Positions 15,891 through 24,200 of a DNA stretch of 29,444 nt are shown here, one piece after another. The stretch is from JBBDYQ01 sp035553855 (lineage in GTDB: Bacteria; Actinomycetota; Thermoleophilia; Solirubrobacterales; Thermoleophilaceae): the NCBI GenBank assembly GCA_035553855.1, contig DATMJO010000149.1, positions 1 to 29,444 of the forward strand. The letters are read 5' to 3'. The position numbers and the translations under genes were made by a program. Under the pieces are notes generated by a model. It was not told where the DNA came from, searched no databases, and worked only from the letters and a program-made list of their open reading frames with translations. Position 1 is the first letter of the stretch, and every line of letters starts with the position of its first letter.

Positions 15891-15964
15891 GGGCGGTTAG
15901 CTCAGCTGGCTAGAGCGCCTGCCTTACAAGCAGGAGGTCGCTGGTTCGAGCCCAGCACCGCCCA
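15891..15964 (+). tRNA. tRNA-Val (anticodon TAC)
   Basis: Acceptor 15891-15897 pairs perfectly with 15957-15963, discriminator A15964. Anticodon stem CCTGC/GCAGG with loop CTTACAA gives TAC. T arm GCTGG-TTCGAGC-CCAGC. CCA is not encoded. Its 3' half is duplicated with 3 differences at 18224-18257, so it appears to be an integration target. Confidence 0.97.
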
Positions 15965-15989
15965 CTACTACTACTACTACTACTACTAC
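15964..15989 (+). repeat. (ACT)n microsatellite after tRNA-Val
   Basis: Eight full ACT units and a partial ninth run from the discriminator base of tRNA-Val up to the terminator. Simple trinucleotide runs are unusual in this GC-rich sequence, and the run lies exactly at the tRNA 3' end. Confidence 0.9.
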
Positions 15990-15990
15990 G

Positions 15991-16018
15991 AGAACGCCCC
16001 GCTAACGCGGGGTTTTCT
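15991..16018. terminator. Intrinsic terminator between tRNA-Val and the integrase remnant
   Basis: CCCCGC-TAAC-GCGGGG followed by TTTTCT; flanking AGAA before the stem makes it usable in both directions. It ends tRNA-Val transcription on + and the integrase remnant on -, whose stop codon is at 16020. Confidence 0.85.
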
Positions 16019-16019
16019 G

Positions 16020-16250
16020 TCAGGAGACGTGCACCGCCATCAGCGGCTCGGGATCGGCATTTCTGCCCGTTTCTGCCCATTCGACGCCGCGCAGGACGGC
16101 CACGAGTCGTGCGCCCGTGCTGCGGCGACGGCGGTCGCCGATCACCTGCCTGTAGATGCGCAGCGCCAACTTCGGGTCCGCGTGGCCCATCTGGTCCATC
16201 ACGTACGCAGCCGCGCCGGACCGCTTCCTCGCTAAGCGCCGGCAAACGTC
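16020..16250 (-). pseudogene. Tyrosine integrase C-terminal remnant
   Basis: The reading frame contains AAYVMDQMGHADPKLALRIY, the hallmark of the C-terminal catalytic region of phage-type tyrosine recombinases, with GH as the box II histidine and the Tyr of RIYRQV as the nucleophile candidate. Upstream, the usual HxLRRTF segment is replaced by RPRLRDVCRR and homology then stops, so the N-terminal DNA-binding and most of the catalytic domain are missing. The left limit (stop) is exact; the 5' limit is approximate. Confidence 0.65.
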
Positions 16251-16330
16251 TCGTAGGCGCGGCCGATGGGCGCGCCGCCGGTCGGGAGAAACCCGATCCG
16301 CGCCGCAACACGGCGGCTGGCTCGACCAGC

Positions 16331-16506
16331 GCACGCGCGAGCCGCGGTCGCTCGTCTACTACGAGGCGAGCCTGTTCCGCGAGGCACGCGAGCTGATGGA
16401 CGCACTGGGCATGACGCCGCGCGCAAGGGCTGCGCTGGGACTGGACCTCGCGCGCACGCAGCAGTTCGACTTGGCGCGCCACTGGCAGGAGGACGCCGAT
16501 GGCTAG
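16331..16506 (+). pseudogene. Possible phage small-terminase C-terminal remnant
   Basis: The tail REARELMDALGMTPRARAAL, then GLDLARTQQFDLARHWQEDA, resembles the C-terminus of P27-type small terminase subunits, in which a TPRxRAxLGL pattern is common. Its stop is embedded in ATGGCTAG with a new ATG at 16499 (MASGRRVSALL), the type of overlap expected with a large terminase gene, but that frame soon runs antisense to the SnoaL gene. The upstream part of the frame is antisense to the integrase. Low certainty. Confidence 0.35.
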
Positions 16507-16525
16507 CGGCAGGCGAGTGAGCGCC

Positions 16526-16981
16526 CTACTCCGACAGCCCCACGGCTTCGAGGGCTTCGGCCTTGGTCCTGAAGAGGGCCATACGAGCTACCTTGCCGTC
16601 GCGCATCGTGAAAACGGCGGCCCAGGGCACCTCGAAGCTGACCTCACTCCTCTTCGCCGCGCCCGAGGCCATCCCCGTAATGACAAGACGCTCCTTGTCC
16701 ACTGGCATGAAGTCTTCAGGTTCGATGCGTGGCTCGGAGGCAAGTTCGAGCCACTCAGCCACCCACCGACCCGCTCCTTCAAGCCCTTGGTACCAGTCCT
16801 CGGGAGCGTCGGGTGCCCCCAATATGAGATGCCAGTCCTGCATCTCGATATCCGGGTGGCAAACTGTCAACGCGCCACCGTAGTCACCGGTGCTGAAGCA
16901 AGCGGCCATCCTTCGAACGACGGCGACGTACTCCTCGTAGCACGGCATGACCCGGGTGGGCTCCACGTTTTCCTGCGACAT
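16526..16981 (-). CDS. SnoaL-like (NTF2-fold) protein
   Basis: 151 residues of the SnoaL/NTF2-like fold: MSQENVE opening, VVRRMAACFSTGDYGGALTVC helix-turn, HPDIEMQDWHL strand, and VPWAAVFTMRDGKVARMALF followed by TKAEALEAVGL at the end. Proteins opening this way are abundant in Thermoleophilia. Members bind small molecules or act as cyclases, hydrolases or isomerases; the substrate here is unknown. Start at 16981 is chosen because of the family N-terminus; the longer upstream frame is antisense to the GGDEF gene. It lies inside the tRNA-Val island and diverges from the GGDEF gene. Confidence 0.85.
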   Translation of the reverse strand: MSQENVEPTRVMPCYEEYVAVVRRMAACFSTGDYGGALTVCHPDIEMQDWHLILGAPDAPEDWYQGLEGAGRWVAEWLELASEPRIEPEDFMPVDKERLVITGMASGAAKRSEVSFEVPWAAVFTMRDGKVARMALFRTKAEALEAVGLSE

Positions 16982-17171
16982 CGCCCGCGCAGTATCGCGG
17001 AGGCATCCCAAGCGCCAGCGTGACCTGCGCCGCGCGCGTGACGACCTGGGCGGGTTCGCTCGCGCGGTCGGCTGGCTTGACACGCTCGTGTTGGACGAGG
17101 CGACCGAGCTGACGGACGCGGCGAGCCTCCTGCCCTTCAAGTCTGCCCGGGGAGTGTCGATACCCGAGGAG

Positions 17172-18167
17172 ATGCCTTCCCGCGATCGACTGCAAGACAC
17201 CCATCGGCTCGCCGTCCTGGACGAACTGGCGATCCTCGACACGCCCCCGGAGCCCGCCTTCGACGACATCGCAGATCTGGCCTCCATCTGCTGTGAGACA
17301 AGGGTCGCGGCGGTCAACTTCGTAGACGATAAGCGCCACTGGACCAAGGCCATGGTCGGCGTGCAAAACGGCCAGGGCACCAGTGTCTCGTCCGATCAGT
17401 CCTTCTGCGCCGCGACTGTCGCCAGCCCGGACGGCGTGATCAGCGTGTCCGACACCCTGGCGAGCGAGAGCTGGTGCTCCCATCCCCTCGTCGTCGCCGG
17501 CCCGAAGATTCGGTTCTACGCCGGAGCCTCGATCGTCGTTGCCGGAGAACGGGTCGGTGTGGTCTGCGTCTTCGGGGACGAGCCGCACGTCGCGGGTGAG
17601 CGGGAGCACTCCGCCCTCGAGGCGCTGGCGAAGCAGGCCTCCGCCCAGCTGGAGCTTCGCAAGCACAACGCCGAACTGCGCGAGCTCGCCCTCAGGGACG
17701 CTCTGACCGGACTGGCCAACCGGGCCCTGCTCGGCGAGCACCTGGAGAGCGCCATCGCCGCACGCGAACGCCACGGCGGCCAAGTGGGGGTCCTCTACTG
17801 CGACCTCGACGGCTTCAAGGCGATCAATGACACGCGCGGCCACGGGGTCGGAGACCGCCTGCTCTGCATGGTCGCCGAACGCCTTTGCGAGGCCACTCGC
17901 AGCAGCGACACCGTAGCCCGGATCGGCGGAGACGAGTTCGTGGTCGTCTGCCCCGGGCTGGAGAGCTCGCACGAGCTCGCGGCCGTCCAGTCACGTATCG
18001 CGGAGACGGTGCACGCGCCCACCCCGAGCCGGGTGGGAATGCCCTCGCCCCGTGTGAGCATCGGCGCCGCCGTCCTGCGCGACGGAGAGACCGGCTCGAG
18101 CGTGCTGGCGCGCGCCGATGCGGACATGTACGCCAGCAAGCTGCAGCGCGCACTCGTGGGGGCATAG
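17172..18167 (+). CDS. GAF-GGDEF diguanylate cyclase
   Basis: 331 residues. An N-terminal GAF domain (about 5-150; RLAVLDELAILDTPPEPAFD start, DQSFCAATV core) precedes a GGDEF domain (about 165-325; RDALTGLANRALL, LYCDLDGFKAINDTRGHGVGD, RIGGDEFVVV). The signature is intact and an RxxD inhibitory site (RSSD) lies five residues before GGDEF, so it should make cyclic di-GMP from GTP with product inhibition. The frame is open upstream to ATG 16947, but that stretch lacks domain similarity and overlaps the SnoaL gene, so I use ATG 17172; GTG 17154 is another option. It is island cargo, tail to tail with the giant kinase gene. Confidence 0.9.
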   Translation: MPSRDRLQDTHRLAVLDELAILDTPPEPAFDDIADLASICCETRVAAVNFVDDKRHWTKAMVGVQNGQGTSVSSDQSFCAATVASPDGVISVSDTLASESWCSHPLVVAGPKIRFYAGASIVVAGERVGVVCVFGDEPHVAGEREHSALEALAKQASAQLELRKHNAELRELALRDALTGLANRALLGEHLESAIAARERHGGQVGVLYCDLDGFKAINDTRGHGVGDRLLCMVAERLCEATRSSDTVARIGGDEFVVVCPGLESSHELAAVQSRIAETVHAPTPSRVGMPSPRVSIGAAVLRDGETGSSVLARADADMYASKLQRALVGA

Positions 18168-18223
18168 CCCCGTCCACGCGATGGCCGCCTGTGCCGCTCT
18201 TCGACGGCTCGGGCACTCGCGAC

Positions 18224-18257
18224 AGCAGGAGGCCGTGGTTCGAGCCCGGCACCGCCC
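18224..18257 (+). repeat. Degenerate tRNA-Val 3' end copy (attachment-site-like)
   Basis: Aligned with 15929-15963 of tRNA-Val: AGCAGGAGG, one substitution, CG, one deleted C, TGGTTCGAGCCC, one substitution, GCACCGCCC. Same orientation as the tRNA, starting at its anticodon-loop end. Only this half is present, so it is not a complete tRNA gene. It ends 3 bases before the giant kinase stop codon. Confidence 0.75.
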
Positions 18258-18260
18258 GTG

Positions 18261-21200
18261 CTAGCGCAGTGCGGCGATCTGGTCCCCGAGCGCCCGACAC
18301 CCATGGGCCTTCGCCGCCTCGCTCGCCACGGCGAGCAGCTCCGTGCCGCGTCCCCGGTCGCCATCCCGGTCGCGCGCGAGCAGCGTCCGCGCCTGCTCCA
18401 GGTGCGTTCGGAGCAGGAATACCGGCGCGTCGACGCGCCGGTGGATCTCCTCAGCCATGTCGAGATGCGCGATCGCGTCGTCCAGCCGGCCCAGTGAGCG
18501 CGCCAGCGCACCGAGCCGGAGCGCGACGGCCCCGTTCGCGTTCACGCCATTTGTCGCGATCCGGTCGGCGAACGGCTCGAGCCGCTCATACAGGGCGCTC
18601 ATGGGCGGCTCCTCGGAGAGCTCCACGCACGCGTCTGCGTAGGCGGCCAGGGTCGTCAGCCAGAGGTTGTCCTTCGGGACCTTCGCGAAGCCCGTCGTGG
18701 CATCTTCCGTCATCGCGGCGCGCGCCTCGTCCGCGCGGCCGATCTCGGCATTGACCTGGGCTACCGCCGCCCGCATCGTGGACAAGCCCGGGTTCTCGGC
18801 GGCCACCGCCAGGAACATCTCGGCGATCTCGGCGAGCCGCCCCTGGTCGTGACGGATGGCGACGATCTGCGCTCCGTAGATCGCCATCGCATCCGGCTGG
18901 TCGCGCCCGACCTGCGCCGCCTCGCCCGCGAGCTCCTCGGCCTCCTCGAGCCTGCCGTGCAGGTAGGCGAGGGCACTGCGCGCGAACAGCACCTCCCAGC
19001 GCATCACAGGGCGGCCGATCCGCTCGGCCAGCTCGGCTTTTCGCTCGAGCGCGGCCTCCGCGGCAGCGACGTCAGCGGCCTCGAGCGAAGTCACCACCCG
19101 CCAGCTCGCCGCCCCGAGCAGGGTGATCGGGTCGTCGAGCCGCGCGGCGGCCCGCTCCAGGTCGCCAACGGACTCGAGCCGTTCGTCGAGGGCCTCCGGA
19201 GCCCAGATCGTGAGGCAGCGGCGACCCAGGACGTAGGCGAGCGTCCGCGGATCGTCCAGCTCGCGCGCGATCGCCACCGCCTCGTCGCTGTATCCGCGCC
19301 GACGGTCGAGGTCCCCCGCGTAGACGAGCTCGGCACCCAGCTGGGCGAGGAGGCGCGCCCTGGTGGCGGGCCGCGCGTCCGCGGCCAGAGCGAGCGCATC
19401 CTCGAGGCCGGCCACGCGGTCGTGGTCGACGCGGCCAGAGTTTGCCCAGCCCCGGTTGTTGGCGAGTGCGGCGCGCGCGAGGCGTCCGCCGTCGGCGAGC
19501 TCGCGTGCGATGCCGCACGCCTCGATGAGGGTCTCGCGGTACCGGCGGTCGCCGCTCTGGCGCTGCGCATCGCCGAGGCCGATCAGCAGGTCGCACCGGA
19601 GCCCTGCGTCCGAGACCGAATGCCGATCGGCAAGAGCCAGCGCTCTGTCAAACCAGCGGATCGCCTCCTGCGGAGCGAGCTCGGTGAGCGCGCGCCGGCC
19701 CGCCGCGAGTCCCGCCGTGACGGCCCTGATCGCCGTCTCGGGTGATGCGGCGGCGAGCCAGTGACGTGCGATCGCGGCCGCTTCCCCGGGAGCCCCACGG
19801 CCCAGCTCGAGCGACTCGGCCGCGCGCCTGTGCAGGTCCCGGCGCCTATCCGCTCCGAGCGCCTGGTAGAGGGCACGCTCGACCAGGCCGTGGAGGAAGG
19901 CGAACGCTCCCGGGCCCCCGGGGCTCTCGGCGACCAGCGAGCGCTCGACTCCGCCGCGCAGAGCCGCCGCGACGTCCGCGGTGCCCTGTCCGGTCATGCT
20001 CGAGATGGTCTCCTGATCGAACTCGCGCCCGAGCACCGCGGCCGCCGCGAACACGTCCGGAGCGGCCGGCCCGATCGCATCCACCCTTTTTGCGACGAGG
20101 TCGCCCAGCGACGCCGGCAGCGTCAGCGCCTCGGTGTCCTCCGCCATCACCCACCGCCCCGCCTCATCGCGGGTCACCGCGGCTGTCTCGACGAGATGGT
20201 GGAGCAGCTCTCTCGCGAAAGACGGATTGCCGCCCGCCTCCCGGCACACCTCCACCGCAAGCTCGTGAGCGGGGGACCCTGGCTCGAGCTCTGCACCGCT
20301 GAGCAGCCTGCCCACCTCGGCATCGCTGAGCGGTGCCAGCCGGAGCCGGACGACATCCTCCCCTGGTTCTCCGAGCAGCTTCGCGACCGGCTGGTCGTCG
20401 CCAAGCTCGGCGGGCCGATAGCTCATCACCAAGAGCATCGGCGAGCCCTCCAGATCGCGTACGACGCGCTCGAGCAACGCGGCAGTCGAAGGCTCCGCCC
20501 ATTGGAGGTCCTCGAGTACCAGGACCACCGGCGTCTCGGCGGCAGCCTGCACGAGCAGGTCGGTAGCCGCGCTGAACACGAGGTAGCGCTCGGATTCCGG
20601 ATCGGCGGTCCGGACCGGGGGCGGAAGCTCCGGAAGCCGCGCGCGCAGCTGGGGGACGATCCGTCCCAGTTCGCCCGCGTGTCGCGCGGCGTGTTGCTCG
20701 AGGATCTTCTCGGGAGCATGCTCGACGTACTGACCGAGTGCCTCCGCCCATGGGCCGTAGGCGACTTCGGCCCCTTCCTGGCAGCGTCCCGTGAGCACGA
20801 TCGCACCGTCGGCATGGGCCGCGTGGGCGACATGCGCCGCGAGCTCGGTCTTGCCGATGCCGGGCTCGCCGCCGATGATTGCGAGGCGCAGTCCGCCCTC
20901 ACGCGCCCTGTGCGCGAGTGTGCGCAGGAGCTCCCGCTCTGAGTCCCGGCCGACCGCATCGGGGACGAGCGCCTGCTCCAGAGAGGTCGGGAAGGAGGGT
21001 GCTCCGCGGACGACCTCGGAACCGGCCTCCGACGCGGAGGGCCGGTCCGCCCGCGGCGCGCGTACCTCGTCGGACCACGATACGGGCGACACGCGATAGC
21101 GGCCGCTGAGCCCCTTGAGCTCCAGCTCCCGCTCCTCCCCGAACACGTAGTCGTCCGTGCTCGACACGAGCTCGCGCAGCAGCGAGGAGATCAGGATCTC

Positions 21201-24200
21201 GTTCCCTCGCGCCTGCGCGGCGATCCGCGCCGCGAGGATCACGTTCTTGCCGAAGAAGTCCTCCTCGGCGCGCAGGGTTTCGCCGGTGTGCAGCCCGATC
21301 CGCACCTTGAGCGGGTCCTCCGGGTGGGCCGCGCGATGCGTGGCGAGCGTCCGCTGCACTTCGATGGCGCACTTGATCGCCCTGCGCGCGCTCGCGAACG
21401 CGAGCATGAATCCGTCGCCCTGGGACTTGACCTCGTAGCCCCCGTGCTCGGCGAGGTGCCTGCGGAAGATCTCGTTGTGCCGCCCCAGCAGCTCGAGCCA
21501 GCGGCGGTCCCCGAGCTTGACCGTCAGCAGCGTGGAGTCCTCGATGTCGGAGAACATGATCGTCACCGTTCCGTCCGGTGCGGCGGCCGGCCTGATGTCG
21601 GGTCGCTCCTGCTCGACCGACAGGGCCACCGCCTCGATCGACGTCTGTACGTCCACCCCGGCGAGGCCGGCCCGATCCAGCTTGATCGCCATCAGGCGCT
21701 CCGTCTCTCGCGGCAGCCCGAGCGAGCGTGCGTGATCGAGTCCGCGCTCGACGAGCTCCGCCGCCCGGTCCAGGTCGCCCGGTGCCCCTCGCTGGAGCAG
21801 GGTGCATGCAAAGCGGTGGTAGATGCGGGCGTGCAGGAAAAGAGCTCCGAGCGACTCGTTTATCGCGAGGCAGCGCTCGTAGTGCTCAGCCGCCGCGTCG
21901 AGCAGGCCCGCCGCTTCGGCGCAGCCCCCGACGAAGAAGTGGTTGGACCCGAAGCACACCGACCCGGTGAGCACCGGGGTCAGCTGGTCCGCGTACGGCG
22001 CGTATAGCTCGTAGAGCTGCCGGCCGGACTCCGCGTCGCCGAGGTAGTTGCATGCCATGGCCAGGCACGCCATCGCCGTCAGCCAGTTCGCGTCCCGGCG
22101 GATCGTGCCGAACCCCGCTCGCGCGATCGCGTCGAACTGCGCCCGCGTCTTCGCGTGCTCGTCGAGTTCAGAGACGAGCAACGCATAAGCGGCCGGCCAC
22201 GCCGACTTCGGATACTGGGCGGCGAAGGCGGCGCCCCCGGGCTCGATCTCGCGAAGCTTGCCGGTGGCCCAGCTGGTCAGGAACGTCTGCGCGCCCAAGA
22301 CGACCACGGCCATCTCGGGCTCGACCCGCTGGCCCATCGCCAGTGCTGTCTGCGCGAGCCGCTCACCCTCCTTGAAGCGACCCTGGAGGAGGGCTCGCAT
22401 CGCCCTGAAGGCGGCGGTCTGCCACTCGAAGGCCGGCTGTCGCAGCTCGGTCGCGAGTTTCTCGCAGGACCGGATCTCGCGGTCAACCCCGCGAAGGTCG
22501 CCCAGCTGGAGCTGGCGGTGAAGCCGCAGGTGATGGCCGTTGAACTCCATCTCCCGGTCGCCCACGACTCGCGCGAGACGCACGATCTCCGCGCCCGCCT
22601 CCAGGTCTTCCGCGGCCCCATCGGGCCCCATCGTGGACCACTGGCGGCTGTACATGGCGAGGAGAACGATCCGCGCGTCCCCGATCCGCTCGGCCATCTC
22701 GACTGCGGCGCGGCTGAGCTCCTCGGTAGCCGCACGGTCGCTCGTGTAGGACAGCTCGACCGCCAGCCGGGCCGTCACCCGGACGCGCAGCAGGCTGTCC
22801 CGCTCCGGCAGCGTCTGCAGGGCGTTCCGGAGCAGCTCCAGAAGCTTCTCGTTGGCGTTGTCGGACACCGAGAATCCGCCCGATCCGCCGGCGTAGCCGA
22901 GTGCGGCGCGAGCGTACTGGTCCCATAGCGACAACCGCTCGGCGAGCTCGGCCGCCTTGATGAAGGTCCGCCCCGCTCCCTCGCGGTCGCCGGCGCGCCA
23001 GCGCACATCGCCAAGCGCCAGGAGCAGCTCGCAGCGCCTGACGGGCTCGTCGGGGAGCGTGTCGAACAGCGACAGCGCCCGCTCGTAATGGGTGACCGCC
23101 TCGTCGTAGGCGAACATGCCGGTCGCGTGCTCGCCGGCCCACCAGGAGTAGTCGGCCGCCTTCTCGGCAGGCCCGGCGGCGGCGAAGTGGTGCGCCAGCT
23201 CGCCGAGATGCGCCTCGATCCGGTCTCCGTGCAGCTCTTCGAGCGCCTCGCCGATGCGCCCGTGAAGCTCGACGCGGCGGTTCTGCGGGACGTCCTCGTA
23301 GAGCGCGTCGCGGGTGGCTACGTGCGAGAACCGGTAGACGTTGATCTCCGTGGCCTTCACCTCCACGATCGCCGCCGCCGCCGCCTCCTCCAGGCCCTCG
23401 AGGACCGACGCCGCCGGTATCCCGCAGACGCTTTCGAGCGTCTCGAGCCGGAACTCGGGACCGATGACCGCGGCGATGGAAAGCAGGTCTCGGCAATCGC
23501 GCGACAGGCGAGCCAGGCGCGCGCCGACGACGTCGCGGATCCCCTGCGGAATCCCCAGGTCCCGGATGTGCTCGGCGTCGGACACCCACTTCCCGTCGCG
23601 CTCGTAGACCGCCCCTGACTCGACCAGGTGTCGGACGATCTCCTCGATGAAGTACGGGTTGCCACCGGACTCCTCCCAGACCGCGGCGAGCAGGGCCAGC
23701 TCGTCGGTTGCGGTCAGCGTCTGCTGGGAGACCTCCTCCAGCAGCGCCCTCACCTCGCGCTCGGACAGCTTGCCGAGGAGCATCTGGGTATAGGTGCGCT
23801 CACGCGCGAGGGCTGCCTGAAGCGCATGCAGCGGGTGGCTCTCGTCCACGTCATCGTCGCGGAAGGTGCAGAGCAGGAAGACGCGGGCCGCTCCGATCTC
23901 GCGAACCACGAACTGAAGCAACTCGAGGGATGCGCTGTCGGCGAGGTGGACGTCCTCGATGAATATCGCCAGGGGGCGTGTGCGCGACGCGTTGACGAGG
24001 AAGCTCGCGATCGAATCGAACAGGCGGAAGCGCGAGTGCTCGCCGTCGTGCGCCGAGGGCTCCGGTAGGTCTGGGAGCCGGCTCCGCACCTCCGACACGA
24101 GCTGCGCGATGTCCGACGCCCCCGAGCCCAGCTCGGCACGCAGGCCCTCGGCGTCCCGCGTGTGGACGTAGCCGCGGATCGCCTGCACCCACGGCCAGAA

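Larger units (their letters stand above)
15964..18257. mobile_element. Decayed integrative mini-island at tRNA-Val
   Basis: Bounded on the left by tRNA-Val and on the right by a direct, degenerate copy of its 3' half (32 of 35 aligned positions identical). An integrase remnant sits immediately inside the tRNA and reads toward it, the classical layout. Cargo: a possible phage terminase remnant, a SnoaL-like gene and a GAF-GGDEF gene. The divergence of the right copy and the truncated integrase suggest an old, immobile insertion. Part of the DNA is visibly less GC-rich than its surroundings. Confidence 0.6.

Noticed and set aside
15964..15989. Trinucleotide run considered as a CRISPR fragment
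   Set aside because: No repeat-spacer structure; it is a plain microsatellite.
16499..17023. 174-codon + frame starting MASGRRVSALL
   Set aside because: After the first few codons it is antisense to the well-supported SnoaL-like gene; at most a remnant start of a terminase gene.
18224..18257. Second tRNA gene
   Set aside because: Only the 3' half is present, with a deletion in the T stem; no D arm or acceptor 5' strand precedes it.
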